Positions 1 through 13,315 of a DNA stretch of 64,000 bases are shown here, in pieces. Source of the DNA: Manihot esculenta (taxonomy: Eukaryota > Streptophyta > Magnoliopsida > Malpighiales > Euphorbiaceae); contig NC_035161.2 in the NCBI RefSeq assembly GCF_001659605.2, forward strand, positions 41,497,956-41,561,955, written 5' to 3'. Below the pieces are notes generated by a model that worked only from the letters and a program-made list of their open reading frames with translations, ran no database searches and had not been told where the DNA came from. The position numbers and the translations under genes are program-made. Within the stretch, counting starts at the first letter, position 1. Each line of letters starts with the position of its first letter.

Positions 1-1165
1 GGGATTGGGAATGTAATAAGAGCCCAGTCGGGGAAGGAAGTTTTAATTTTAAAAAATTATAATTAAATTTTACTTTATTTAATATTTTTATTTATAAAAT
101 ATTTAAAATTTTTAAACTTATTTATAATACTATGATAAAACCGTTTCAAAAAAAAAATACTATAATAAAAACCCATACTCATATAAATTGGTTAAATTTA
201 AATTAAATATAATTAATTATATATTAAAGCTATTAAAAAAATTAAAATATTTATAATAATTCATATTTATATTTAATAATAAACTTTAAATAATAAAATT
301 ATTTTAATTTATTGTCATTATAATTAAAAGAATTAAATTAAATTTATATAAATTAATCATAAATTATAATATAACCTTAAAAATTTTATTTAAATAATAA
401 AATAATACTTAAATACATATTTTTATTATAATAACAATATTTTGTATTAATATTATTATTCACTTTTATTCTTATTTCTATATAATATTTTAAATATTAA
501 TAAAAATTTAAATATAAAATAAAATAAAATTTTACAATTTAAAACAATATAATATTTTATTTTATAGGAAGTAAATTTTTTAAATATATATATAATTCAG
601 AATATTAGATATAAATATTTAATGAAATACTTTAATATATATTATTTATATGTGATATTTTATATAATAGAATTTTGTTTGTAATAAATATTTATTTAAT
701 TTAATATATTTTATATTATATAAATAAATATAAAATATATTTAATTTTAATATAAAATTTAAATTAAAAATTATATATTTTATTAATAATATAAAAATTT
801 AAAAATTATATTATAATTTTTTTAACTATTTTGAATTTAATTTAATTTTTCTAATTATAATTATAATAAATTAAAAATATTTAATTTTATTATTTAAAAT
901 ATTAAATATAAATATAAACTAATATAAACATTTGCATTGTTTTGTTCAATACTCCTCTATATTATTATTTAAAGAAAGAAAGAAAAACGTGTGGTAATTT
1001 TAAACAAAATTTGTCTTTGAAAAAAAAAATATTTCAGTAGAGAATCTTTGATTTAATTAGTTATTTTTAATTTCTAACTTAAAATATTTTTTAATTGAAA
1101 AATCTTTGAAAAAAAGAATTTCGCTTCTCTGTAGCAACCTTCTCATGAAGTTTTTTCCTGGCCTC
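1..1165. other. AT-rich intergenic DNA, no gene seen
   Basis: Very AT-rich sequence with long A/T runs and no open frame of note. It ends in the promoter region of the gene at 1223. I see no transposon ends or RNA gene here. Confidence 0.6.
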
Positions 1166-1180
1166 TAGGGTTAGGGTTTA
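1166..1180 (+). promoter_or_regulatory. Telo-box in the promoter or leader of the 1223 gene
   Basis: Two overlapping TAGGGTT units end in TTTA, 43 bp before the start codon. In plants, telo-boxes (AAACCCTA and its complement) are enriched close to the start of ribosomal-protein and other translation-related genes. The motif is seen directly; the link to growth-regulated expression is inferred from that knowledge. Confidence 0.55.
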
Positions 1181-1222
1181 AGTATAGAACCGAATTCGAT
1201 TATTGACAATAAAGCAATAGAA

Positions 1223-3703
1223 ATGTCGAAGAAGAACAATTTAGCCCGGAGAAAGAGACAGCATGAGTTCGAGCTTCAAAGTAATTTCATCTTCTACTCT
1301 CTATCTGAGTTCGTGTATGTATGGTTTTGCTCTTTGAATTTGTGGTTACCAATTGTTGGGTTTTTGGCTAATTATAGAAGAGAAGGAACAGAAAGAAAAG
1401 AAAGAGAAGAAGCTCCAAGGAAAGAAGAATAAGATGAAAGTGAGTGTCTTTCTCTTCAAACTTTGTGCTGTTTTAATTTTAGTTTTTGGTTTCCTGAGAT
1501 GCTGAGCAGACAAAAATCTAAGCTTTGAACTCTGTTTTTCCATCTGACTCAGATTTATCTTAATTGTGTGATAAATTGTATAGTTGACTGGTTAAAAATA
1601 ACCTTTCTAGTTATCAATAATCTTACGACAGTAACCGTAGACAGCGATGAAAGTATCGAATCCAAGTGGCATTGAAAACTTACTTTATCTTTCTCTCGTC
1701 AAGACCAAGAGAATTAACCGAAAGCAAAGAAACCGAAAGCTAAATAAAAATAAAGTGCAAGTAAAGTAAAGGGGTTTTGAGATCGATTAAACTGATCTAA
1801 TGCTGAAAGCAATAAAAAAAAGTGAATAATAAAATAAAGAGATTTCAATAATGAGAAAGATCTAGTTGAAAAATTGAATTCACTTCGATTGTTGGGATTG
1901 AGCATGGACACTTAGTTTCTCTTGATAGATTCAATAGTTTAGTTATGGAGATAGAAGACGCTTCTCACCACCATGTCTCTCCTTAGGCATAAATTAATTA
2001 GGGAACGTCCTCTAATCAATTACTAATCACCAAGTTGCCAAGGAACGTTCTTGGACCTTAGACATCAAAGCAACTGTCAATTGTATTAAGAAATAGAGAG
2101 ATCTAATCCTAGCTATCCAAACGCATGGTGATATTGTTAGATAATGCAACTTAGATAATGCAACTTAGTTTTTACACCAAGTGTTTTTGTGTTTGAACAA
2201 TTCAAGCAATTACGGACTCAAAATTATTCAAACTAACAATATATTACCTTGCAATCAAGAATCAAGTGGCCACATTGATCATAATAACAAAGCAATAATA
2301 GAATCAAACATGAAATTGCACAAATATTGAATAACCAAAAAATAAACAACTTATGTTCGGATCTCACAATCCATAAAACAACCAAAGTATCACCTAATAT
2401 TCAACTAGAACAAAAGGTTTCAGCTACTCATGGTTGAAACAAAACAAGAAAATAAAGAAAGGAAGAAGAAGAGATGGTGCCACTTGCAATCCCGTATGTA
2501 TGTCCAAGGGAGAGTAGAAAAAGCATAGGGAGACTCCTTATGTGTCTTTTTATAGTTGAAAGTGTTGCCTTAGGTCCTTACTTGCTGCCCAAGTTGTTAA
2601 GTTGCTGCCCAAGAGGCTGCCCTTATCTTGCATTGATGAGATGAAGCCTCTCTTTTAAATTTTAAATTTTGAATGTGCAAGACTTGAGGTGGCATGTGTG
2701 ACTTCTTTGGCTTCTTTGACAAGCTAAATTTGAATTTCAAATTTGAATGTGCATCTTCTAAATATTTGGTTTCTTTAATAAGGAAAATGATTCTTGAAGA
2801 TTTTGAATTTCAAACTGCTCTGCAGACTGTACTTTCCTTATTTGGCACTTTCCTTATTTGACACTTTCCTTATTTAGCACTTTTCTTAATGAGCTGAATC
2901 TTGAATTTGAATTTTGAATTCTCTTGAGGATTTGAAATTTGAATTTCAAATTACTTTCCTTATTTGGCTCCTTTCAAGTTGCATTTGGCATGCTTGCTCT
3001 CCTTTGCTCCATTTTAGGCAGTTTTAGGGGCATTTTCACCAAATTGTCTCTTTACACCATTTTCTGCAGAATAAGATTAAAATCATAAAATTAGGCAGAG
3101 AAAGTGTAAATTAACATCAATAACATCATAATAATATGGTCTAAATTATATGCTCTATCAGTAGTCATAATTGGGAATTTTCTGTTTGGATGAAGTGTGG
3201 GGAAGGGTAAGTGATGGAATGGTAAGGGAGGATAAGGAGGGTTACAATTAGAAAAACAAAATTGTATGTATGGAAGAAATGAATTAATAGGGTAAAGAGA
3301 GGAGATTCCTTTCTTCACACCCCAATTTGGAGTGTAAAAAAAATTGAGAAGTGAGGGTTAAGCCTCGTTTATTTACTCTTCCTTCACCCTCTTCCAAACA
3401 GAACCTTAGGATTGAAGGTGTTGCCTTATTAGTTTGGCTTATAAGTTCCAATGGTAAAAGTTCACTAGTGATTAGTTTCAAATGGTTACTTGATGTTTAA
3501 TAACACATTCTTTCCGTATGAAATATGTTGTTATAGATTGAGTATATGGTCTAATTTCCAGCATGTTTGTTTTTAAGGTTGATGGTGGTAACAAGACAAA
3601 GAAGAGTTCAAGTGGATTTTCGCTAAGGAAGAAAAAGGTGAAAACCAAATTGACTGCATTGACTAAAGCTAAAGCTGCCCAAGCAATGGAGGTCGACAAA
3701 TGA
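1223..3703 (+). CDS. Small lysine-rich conserved plant protein (3 exons)
   Basis: Exons are 1223-1280, 1378-1439 (or 1381-1439) and 3578-3703, all with GT-AG introns, giving a protein of 81 (or 80) residues. Exon 1 encodes MSKKNNLARRKRQHEFELQ, exon 2 a K/E-rich helix likely to form a coiled coil, and exon 3 a K-rich tail ending AMEVDK. The composition suggests a small basic nuclear or nucleolar protein. I do not recognise a named family, so a ribosome-biogenesis role is only a guess, supported weakly by the upstream telo-box. The exon 2 acceptor is a tandem NAGNAG (tagaag), so two isoforms differing by one residue are possible. Intron 2 is 2138 bp, mostly a solo LTR. The joins are mine; the frame closes without stops, which supports them. 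Confidence 0.72.
1569..3160 (-). mobile_element. Solo LTR, Athila-like, inside intron 2
   Basis: This 1.6-kb block is a diverged copy, in reverse orientation, of the solo LTR at 37412-39201. Both share a block around the motifs GACGCTTCTCACCAC and AAATAACCTTTCT and end with TGATAGAGCATA read on the element strand, here as tatgctctatca at 3149-3160. No internal domain or second LTR is present, so it is a solo LTR left by recombination. I could not find a clean 5-bp target duplication, which fits an old insertion. It lies antisense to the host gene and wholly within the intron, so it should not change the protein. Confidence 0.7.
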
Positions 3704-5316
3704 TAGATGAAGTCCAAATTTTGATGTCTTAAGTTTATGTTGATATACTGATAAGTTAAAGAAGTCAGTTGCTGTTGAATTCACACTGTTTTTGTAAGTT
3801 GTAACTCATACAGTGAAGTTGTTTATAGCGTTGACTATGGTATTCATTAGATTGTGTTCCTAATCAATTTGCTTATGAAGAAAACTTGTGTGGTTGTTGG
3901 AAAATTTTGAACCTTGGGTAATTGTAGGCAGTTATAGAATTGGCTGTGGCAACTAGACTATACTTTTGTGTGCACATCAGTAGGATGTGGGACGAAAAAT
4001 GACTATGGTTTTACTGTCTTCTGACAAATGAATCGGGAAATGGTAAACTATACTATTAATATGCCTAAGTTTATTTAACTTGCTTTTATTTTATGCTTGT
4101 AACATATCAAGAAAAGTTGTTGAGCACTTCCTGAAGTTTTTAGGTTCTTTGTTCCCTTTGTAAGGAAATACATCTCTCACGTAGCAATCACAAAAATCAA
4201 TTTCATGAAGTACTTTTGCAAGATTCATGCAGGATTTATATTTGAATCATATCAATGCTTGCTTCAGCTGTTATAACACATGCCTTTATGGATGATCTTG
4301 AATGCTGGGAGACTATAGCTGATTAATATTTATGTTGCTTAAACTTTATGGCTGGAACAAGGATTAATTCATCGTTGTGATTGTTGACACTGGATGTATG
4401 TCGTTTGAATTTAGAAAGATATTCCACCCAACCTTTTTCTTTTCCCATGTCAAACCTCTGCATCAACTTAATAAGATGTACTATGCATTTACACTCGGGG
4501 GCTTATGGTAGTACATTAGAGTGAATTTAAAAAATACATAGTGGGTACCGGGAATCAAACTCCTATGGTATTGAGACAGGGAAAGAGGAAAAAAACAAAA
4601 ATTTCGCATAGTACTTCCGATTGAAAAATTGGATGTTTCAGTTTCTAACTCCTTGTAATTCTCTTTTTTTTTTAAAAAAAAAAAAAAATTGATGTACTAT
4701 GCATTCTAAGTCTAAGAATGATCTCATGTGCAAGGGAGAGTGAAAGCTGACAAGAACTTCTGTTGATGATGCCTTTTGCAGTTAAGGGGAATTAGTAACT
4801 GAGTTCTGATGAGATTGTTATTACTTATTCTACTTAATTGGTTAATTATGATAGTGCAGAGCTTCTGAATTTAGGAACCAAAATCATAATCACAAGCAAA
4901 ATCATCTGGGAGTGGGAGTCTTGCTTGGGCTACAAGTTCAAATATGCTTTCCTGTGACGAGTTAAGAGGATCACAATTCTGCGTCCTGTGCGTGTATTTT
5001 GGATACATGAGAAGGAAATTCAAAGTTGAGGTGTAATGAGAATAGCTACAGGAGCCGTGCATGACTTGCCTGTACTGGAAACATTGCATCAAACTGATGA
5101 ATGAGTGGCATATTTAGCTTGCGTCACTCATTCATTAGCTTGATACAGTACACCTGTGTGATTTGAATTAACCTGCCTGTTCAAAACAGTTTTTTTGGAC
5201 ACGATCTTCTAGGAGTAAGACGATCACTTCAGCATGAGCCATGGTAAATCCTCTGCTGGAAAAGTCATTTGTTCATGTGTCAGTCGGAGCTCTCAATTGT
5301 AGAAGGCCAATTAAAT

Positions 5317-5341
5317 AACAAATGGGCCGTCCTAGGCCCAG
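5317..5341. promoter_or_regulatory. Inverted pair of site-II (TGGGCC/GGCCCA) elements
   Basis: TGGGCC and GGCCCA lie about 10 bp apart, facing each other. Site-II elements are typical of plant promoters for ribosomal, mitochondrial and cell-cycle genes. No gene starts beside them, so they may be a promoter remnant or chance. Confidence 0.25.
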
Positions 5342-6938
5342 AAGACTACAGAGGCCGAAGGAGGAAATATTGAAGGATCTTTTTCCGATTGTCACTTTCG
5401 TCCACTTGATGACAACCTGCAGGGCTGCGGTATGCATTTATACTGGGGACCATTCTATGTCCGAATCTCATGTCCTTGCAATATAACAACCCTTTTATCC
5501 ATATAATTTCCTTACTAATAAAAGAATTCAGGATTTTAAAAAAAAAATTCTTAAAAACTTTAGTCATTCACCAACCCCAATTTGCTCTTCTTTTTTTTTT
5601 TCAGAAAAAAAATGTTATTTATTAATTTATATTAGATTCTTATTTCCTAATCCCATCAAATATTTAATGATTGTTGATATTATGAAGAGTGAGTTAAGAG
5701 CTTAATTTAGGAAGAGTTGAAAGGAATGGATAGAATTCCAAATAAATAAACAAGTAGAGTTTCTTAGTCAAAGCAACACTTGTTTTATTTTTAAAAACAC
5801 AGTTACACTTCAACAAATATAGGTTGAGGGCTGTTCCACCAACCAACATCATCTTTGTTTTTCAACTCTCCAGTCTTTTTCTTCATTTATGTATATATTC
5901 TCTCTTATTCATTTCCCACTTGTCTGAGTTTGAATGTCAAAGTGCAAGCAATCTTTTTCCAACTCAATTATGATTTACTAGATTTTTCTTACCCTAATCA
6001 AACCTTTAAGTGCTAATCTTAGTTGATTTGTCAATTCTTGTTCATGTCCCTTTGGCTTCCTTCTTCAACAAAGAACCTCACAAAATCTACCACTCAAAAA
6101 TCATGTTCATACATCCATTTCATTTCTGGGTCTCAGTGGGTTCCATGCATGACAATTATTTGCAAGTCTGGTCAAATATTGCTCCTGTGTGTCTCTTAGA
6201 TTTTGGGATATCCTTGTAATAAATAATTTTCATGAAAAAAATGCTATAAATTTTAGTTTTAAAAGATCACTACAACTGAGAAAGTGAGGTGTTTGAGTCT
6301 TTAGAAATACCCAGTCAAAGAAGTAGAATTTTAATGGTGCATATTTTTTACTCGTACCGTGTAACTTGTAGTGGTGAATGGATTGGTAACATGTCAGTTT
6401 TCATTTGGTTAATACATAACAGGCATAAGATGAAATGGACGTTGTTCTTCTAGGCGTCAATGGCTATAAAGGATTTTGCTTTACTTATAAAACAAAAGTG
6501 GTGATAACACAAGTCATGCAGCTAATGAGTCAATTAACATCAAGCAAGTAGGGAAGGTTGTGTCTTAATTCTGGATTAACTTTCATGTACTTGTTTTTGC
6601 TTTCTTTGAATTCATATTATAAGTATATGGGTATTTTTAGATGACAGGCCCATTTCGCACCAGAGACTTACTTCCCATTTCATAACTTTGTCAGTGCCCA
6701 TTTTCATGTAAGGTCATGATCATGATTAATAATAAGTGAAAATTTGTAAGTAAATAAATTAGATACCCCTCAATTAAAATAAAATTTAGAAAGAAAAATA
6801 AATATTACAAAATAAGAAGTAATGACTCAAAATCTTGTATTATATTTCAAGCATTGAGAACGTGTACATATGAAGAACAATGGGTAGACCTAATGGGGTT
6901 GATTGGCAACGACAGAGCAATCCAATGGAAGTGAAATT

Positions 6939-6962
6939 TAATAATAATAATAATAATAATAA
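6939..6962. repeat. (AAT)n microsatellite
   Basis: About eight AAT units in AT-rich intergenic DNA. Seen directly; no function is implied. Confidence 0.8.
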
Positions 6963-8727
6963 ATTGAATAATATAGTATTTAGACATTATCCATATCATA
7001 TGAATACTGAAAATGACCTCAAGGACTCCTTTGTAGCTGTGAAATAATCTTTTTAGGAAAAAAAAAAAGAAATAATATTAAAATTTAAAAAGCTCAGACC
7101 AAGATTGCATTTGGGTTTGTTGTCATGTGTCACAAGTCCAACAATATAAATATTACAATCCAACAGGGAAGAAAGAGTTTTTATTTATTTATTTATTAGA
7201 GTTGAGGATCCAATGTGTGGCCCAGAGGAATAAAATCCCAAACTTTATTAAAATAATAAATCTTATTATATTATTTTACTTTTTAATTTTATATTCACAA
7301 CATTCCATTGTTTCAATAATTTATAGATTCGACAAAAGTCAACCTTCCATCCTCCACAAACAAGAATGTTGTATTAATATGACCCATTGAATTATTAAAA
7401 AAAAATTAAAAAAGGGTTATACAGGATAAAAAAAACCTAAAATACTCATGATATATATATATATATATTAATTTCGAATTTTGGCAAAAAAAAATTAATT
7501 TATTAAATGATTTTAAAATTAAATTAAAACTTACTTTATTTAAGAAAAATAAAATAGAGTTTTGAATAAGTTAAGAGGAGTTTGACTTATTTATAGCACT
7601 CCATGTGATGTACCTCAAATTGAATTGCTATTCAACGGCTACGTAGAATTGGAAGGATGTAGGTGCCGGTGAATGACGGGTGAGATTATCAAATCCGGAG
7701 TAGAGATATTTTAGGTGGAATGGGGCAACCACTGGGCGGAGTTTAGTGGTAATAGAGAAAAGTCACATGCAATGCAAACAAAGCTTTGGGTCTGGACCCC
7801 TGCCCCACCTCATCCCTGCCCCTTCTCCATGGCGCGTACTCAAATATAAACAATTAATATTTTATTTTTAATTGTTTCCAAATATAAAAAAAGTAAGAAT
7901 TTTAATATGAAAATTACTAATATATTTTACTTTTTTTTAATTAAAAGTTGCTCTATGGAGGATCAATATAATTTAAAAAATATCAATTTAATTCATGCAT
8001 TTATATTCAGTCCATTTTAACTTTCTAATTTTAAATTAGTTTATCAATGTTAATCTAATATAAATTTATTTGAAACTCAAGAAAAATTAAAAATGGATAT
8101 TTTTATTTACAATATAGAATTTTATAATTTTTAGACTAAATTAAGAAGAAATATTAATTTCAAATTGAAATTGAAAATTTAAATTAATTTAATAAAAATT
8201 TAGAATAATTATTGATCATTCATAAAAACTATTTGGATATTGATTAATAAATTATTCAAAATTACTTTATTTTTCTCATAATTTTTATTTATATATATTT
8301 TTAATTATTTTAAAATTATTATTCACTTTTTTACACTATAATAATATATAAATTAATTATTATAATTTTATTTTAGTATTTAATAAAATTTAATATTTTT
8401 AAAATAAATATAATTAAAAAAATTTATATGTAAATATAAAATAAATAAAAATTATATGATGAAAAAATATTATATTTAAAAAATTATAAGAGTTTTTTTT
8501 TTTTTTTTGTCAAAACCCTAAAATTTAAGTGCCTTGTGTTTGTGAGTTGTGACTGATAAGGAAGGAGGAAGCATATGTCACGCGCCACAGGTGGTAGTGG
8601 GAGAGAATGTGGTGTCATAAACGAGCTGACGTAGAAACTGTATTTCATTAAATAAGAAAAAAAAAAAAGAAATTCAGTATTATCCAAGAACAAGAGCTTT
8701 TTTCTGTTCAAGCTCTAACCTCCCTCA

Positions 8728-9262
8728 GCTCTCTCTCTCTCTCTCTCTGACCCAGTAAAGCAAGTCATCATCACTCATCACTCACGGCAGAGATAAAGCT
8801 TTCAGCTTTTTTGTTTTTCTTTTAAAAAATTAAATTTTATTTCTGCGTAATATCTTAGAGGTACAGAGACATAGATAAACAGCTTTATTATTATGCAGTG
8901 AGAGAGAAAGAGAAAGGTCTACCCTAGAAGTATGCGTTTCGATAAGGACTTGTGTCTCTGAGATTTTTATTTTTATTTTTATTATTATTATTATTTTTTA
9001 AGCAGCGAGTAATTACTTCAACCCCATGCCCCCACTTCTTGACTCCCCCTTCCTCCTCTCTCATCAGTTTCTTCCCTTAACAAAGCTGTTCGACCTTTAT
9101 TTCTCTTTTTGCGTCTCACTTTAAGCTCCCCAGTTCTCTTACTTCTTGATTTACAGTGTCTGTGTGAGAGAGTTTTGAAAAGTGTTCGGCTTTTAACATC
9201 CTTCGTTACTGTGAGTTATTACTTTTACCTATCTCGCTCCTACCTTGTTCCTACCTTGTTAC

Positions 9263-9310
<48 letters not shown>

Positions 9311-10147
9311 GGTTGTCATTCAAGTCTGAACTCGTGGGGTTTGAGAACTGCGTTGCTCCTAGCTGGCATCAATTCAAACTTGTGGTTTGAATTTTTGGTG
9401 GTCTTCGAGAGTTGGCGTTGGCTTGGAAGATGCTTGATGTTTAAGGTTTATGAGTAATGGGTTGGTGAGATTGTGGACCTGTTCCAGTTCTTTATCTTCA
9501 ATATCAAGTTCTTTCTTGTGATTTTTGTTTGGTAAGCTGTAAAAATAGCTTGCATTTTTGTCCTTTTCTTTTAAGTTCCTAGCCTTTTAGATTTCGACTC
9601 TTTTCTTCCCTTGCCTTCTTTCTTTCTTTCTTAAGATTCCTGGGGTTTCCTTTGATTTTGTTGCGTCAGTTCATCTTTCATTTTTCTAACATATCTACTT
9701 AGTTTTACTAGCACCTTTTCCCTTAACTTCGAAATTTCTTTGAATCTGAGTGTTATCTCCTTTGTATGTTTTGCAAATATAGATCTCGGATCCTGGCATG
9801 TGATCTTGAATGTGCTTTTATGGTTCTTCTGGTGCTCCATTCGTGACAATGGGTCTATTGTTTTGGAGCTTTGCTTAGCTTCTTCGACAGCATCTTTCAT
9901 GTTCACAATGTCACTACATTTTAAAGAGCTTTCAAAGTGTTCTATATTAATTCTCCTTCGAGATTTTAAGACAAACATCCTGTAGAGAGGATCCTTTCTT
10001 ACTGCTCATAGAGTGCATGTTGGCGAAGTTTTTGCCCTTGGACTGAACTGTGAAGAAGGTAGGAGGCATCTAAATATTGCAATCGATTGAATATTGGGTT
10101 TCAGATTTGATTAAGAGTTAAGACAGACTTTTGAGGGTAGTAAATGC
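8728..10147 (+). promoter_or_regulatory. Leader and promoter region of the AHL gene, with CT and GA microsatellites
   Basis: A (CT)n tract lies at 8729-8749 and a (GA)22 tract at 9265-9308. Pyrimidine-rich tracts of this sort are common around plant transcription starts, and GA repeats can bind BBR/BPC factors. A leader intron is possible: a donor-like GTGAGT lies near 9211 and an acceptor-like TTTCAG near 10104, just before the ATG at 10148. The repeats are seen; the start site and leader intron are inferred. Confidence 0.45.
9265..9308 (+). repeat. (GA)22 microsatellite in the presumed 5' leader
   Basis: An uninterrupted GA dinucleotide run of 44 bp upstream of the AHL start codon. Such runs change length often. 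Confidence 0.9.
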
Positions 10148-12690
10148 ATGGATCGAAGGGATGCTATGGCGTTGTCTGGCTCTGCTTCCTTCTACATGCA
10201 TAGAGGGATGGCTGGTTCGGGGACTGGAACACAGTCTGGTTTAAATGTATCATCAGGAATAAATCCTTTAACTAGTTCAAGTGTACCATTTCAATCTAAT
10301 GTTGGAGCCAATACAATTGGATCTACGTTGCCTATAGAAACTTCAACAGCAATTCCACCTCACGGTGTAAATGTGGGTGCACCATCTGCGATGCCACCAT
10401 CTAGTGAGCCTGTGAAAAGGAAAAGAGGAAGACCAAGGAAATATGGACCAGATGGGTCTGTATCACTGGCATTATCTTCTTCATTGTCTACACATCCTGG
10501 TACTATAACCCCAACTCAGAAGCGGGGTAGAGGGCGGCCTCCTGGGACTGGGAGGAAGCAACAATTAGCTTCCCTTGGTAAGATTTCTCTGGAAAAATTG
10601 CTTGCTTTGCTGTTGTATCAGTCTGAACTAGTTATAGCTTGTTGGAAATGTTATGATTAAAAGAATTTCCTCTGTGCATTCTTTTATGTACCATTTTCTA
10701 AATCATTATGTTGCATATTTTCTATTGTCTATCGATGATAAGTATGTTTTTTAAATATCAACATTACAATTGAAACATGCCAGGATCTGTTGAAACTCTT
10801 CATTTTCAAGAACTCAGAGGCAATTTACATCAATGGTATAAAAAATCTGCTAGATTTGTTGAACAGATTTCACGGTAGAATAAACAGTTGATGCTAATGA
10901 AGAAGTTATTGTTTAGGAATACAATCTTTTGAATTTAAAGCATGTTTAATTACTTGGTCAATCCTAGCAAAAGATTACTTGGGTGAAACTCTCATGAGTA
11001 GCCGTAGTACCAATTATATCCATACATACACTTATGCACTATTGTCATCATAGGTACAATATTTGTGATGTATTTAATTATTTGTTTCTTTTGGTAACAA
11101 ATACCCATTTTCCTTGCTCAAAACACCTAGTAAAGGTTGCATCTTTTAGTTCCAAACTCCTCTCACTTTTAGTCGTTTGCGAGCTTGACTCTGCCTAGGA
11201 AATGGGAATTCGCTGGTAGATCTATCTTATTGGTGTTAATGATACAAAATTCAATTGTTTTGCTAGGTGAATGGCTATCTGGTTCAGCAGGGATGGGCTT
11301 TACTCCACATATCATCACCATTGCAGTAGGAGAAGTATGTTATTTTTCTTTAGAATCTGTGTTGGTTTATTTGCTGTAAAACTAAATGCAATTAATTGAC
11401 AAGATAATGTATGATAATACATGACTAAGCAAATAAAGCAATCTCTTTGACTTTGTGTCATAAATACAATAATAAGTGGGATGTGCCTAGGTTCTCTAAT
11501 TATCCTTTTGTCAAAATCTCATATTGTTGGTGACTTTGTCATCCATTTGTATTTGCCTCATTGTTGCTGATCATATTTCTCTTTTGTATTGAAAATGCAT
11601 GACTACTCCTGCAGGACATCGCAACAAAAATAATGTCTTTCTCACAGCAAGGACCAAGAGCTATATGCATTTTGTCAGCAAATGGCGCCGTCTCTACTGT
11701 GACTCTCCGTCAGCCATCAACTTCTGGAGGCACTGTAACATATGAGGTTTGATCACTTCATTTTCCTCTTTATCTTTGGGCTATTTGTCTGGCATTGATG
11801 TTTCTAATATTATTGTGTTTATCTTCTGGAAATGAAAATAATGAATATTGTGAACTTATGCCTGTTGGGTGAACTCCACAAATATGCACTAATTCTCACA
11901 ATTAACATTTATCTTTCGTCTGATCATATGTTGTGTGGATGAACCTTTTTTATTTGTCTCAATTGTTATAATGACATTGTCCTCTATCTCACAAATAATA
12001 GCATGCATGTTTACCCACACAGATGCTTTTCCCAATAAAACTATCATCCTGATCTATTCAATGAGATGTTGGGAATCAGCTTCCAGATTTTTTTTTCTGG
12101 CTTTTGTGCACACCCCATTACTGAAAGCTAAACTATTTTGGTTTGTGTAGGGGCGCTTTGAGATTTTATGTCTGTCGGGCTCTTACTTGGTCACTAACAA
12201 TGGCGGCTCTCGTAATCGAACTGGTGGGCTAAGTGTCTCTCTTGCTAGTCCTGATGGTCGGGTTATTGGTGGAGGAATTGGAGGGATGCTTATTGCTGCA
12301 AGCCCTGTTCAGGTAAGTTCTTGCTTTCACCACTCTCTATGGGTTCATGCTCTTTTACGTTTGCAACCATCCAAATAAGGCCAACAAGTGGGTTTATTTT
12401 TCTTATTAGATGATTAGAAATCGTTCAGTGATGATTTCCTTAATAATGCATCGTGTCAGGTGATAGTGGGAAGTTTCATATGGGGTGGTTCAAAGACAAA
12501 GAACAAGAAAGGAGAAGGTCCAGAAGGTGCCAGAGACATGGATCATCAGGCTGTTGAGAATCCAGTAACTCCAACTAGTGTTCCGCCTGGTCAGAATCTT
12601 ACTCCAACCTCTTCAGTTGGTTTATGGCCTGGTTCACAGTCTTTAGATATGCGCAACGCACATGTCGACATTGATTTGATGCGCGGTTGA
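10148..12690 (+). CDS. AT-hook motif nuclear-localized (AHL) protein, two AT-hooks plus PPC domain
   Basis: Five exons (10148-10577, 11267-11334, 11615-11746, 12151-12312, 12460-12690) give 1023 coding bases and 340 residues; every junction is GT-AG and in frame. AT-hook 1 (KRKRGRPRKYGP) is near residues 92-103, and AT-hook 2 (KRGRGRPPGTGRK) near 125-137. A PPC/DUF296 domain follows at about 150-275, from GFTPHIITIAVGED to the GGGIGGMLIAASPVQV segment. The tail is Ser/Pro/Thr-rich. AHL proteins bind AT-rich DNA through the hooks, form trimers through PPC and act with chromatin factors in the nucleus. Two hooks with several introns fit the type-II, clade-B AHLs. The exact Arabidopsis counterpart cannot be named from this alone. 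It is convergent with the kiwellin gene downstream. Confidence 0.93.
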
Positions 12691-13315
12691 TGATTTCTGT
12701 TGATTGCTTCGTGGGTAAATGTATATATTCCGCTGTTTTCAGCACTTGTCTCATCTCCTGAAATCCAGCGATCAGGATTGAAGTCTGCTGATTCTGAGCG
12801 TGAATTTCTCGCTTCATTTAACCTTAACAGGCTATGGTTGTACTCATTTTGCAGCTTAATGACAATTAGCTTTAGTGCCTGTGAATTTAGCCATCAATTT
12901 TTCTGAGGAAGATGTTCCATGACAAAAGTGGCCAGCCATGGTCACGTCTAATCTTCTCTCAAACTTTGGTATTCAGTTGCTCTAAATTGTCGTCGTTAGG
13001 GAGAGATTAAGAACTGCAAGGTTTTATTATTATTATTATTATTATTATTCTAATACTGAAGTTAACATATTTGAGTTTGCCAAAGGGTCTAGCAGTGAAA
13101 GGTAAGATTTTTGGCTAAAGCTAACCTGGTTGATATCTTAGCAGTCGAGCCAGGAGAATCTGCGGCAATTTGTGTTCAGCTGATCATAATTTGAACTTAC
13201 TACATGAAGCAATTTTCTTTCATCCAGAATTCATGCCACAGTACATTAATTGACTACGAGATAAAATGCATATATGGTAAGAAACGAGGACAAGACAAAC
13301 GTGAAAGTATGCAGA
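12691..13315. other. 3' flanks of the convergent AHL and kiwellin genes
   Basis: This 625-bp gap between two convergent stop codons must hold both 3' UTRs and poly(A) signals. A (TTA)n microsatellite lies at 13025-13049. No further gene is seen. Confidence 0.6.
13025..13049. repeat. (TTA)n microsatellite
   Basis: About eight TTA units downstream of the AHL stop codon, likely in or just beyond its 3' UTR. Confidence 0.8.

Larger units (their letters stand above)
3704..8727. other. Intergenic region, no gene supported
   Basis: About 5 kb between two plus-strand genes. It starts with the 3' flank of the lysine-rich protein gene. The rest is AT-rich with homopolymer runs and short unsupported frames only. 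A pair of GGCCCA-type sites lies at 5317-5341, and simple repeats at 6939-6962 (AAT) and 7450-7469 (AT). I see no transposon with both ends. Confidence 0.5.

Noticed and set aside
6010..6219. 69-codon plus-strand frame
   Set aside because: No start context, domain or splice continuation; the length is expected by chance in this DNA.
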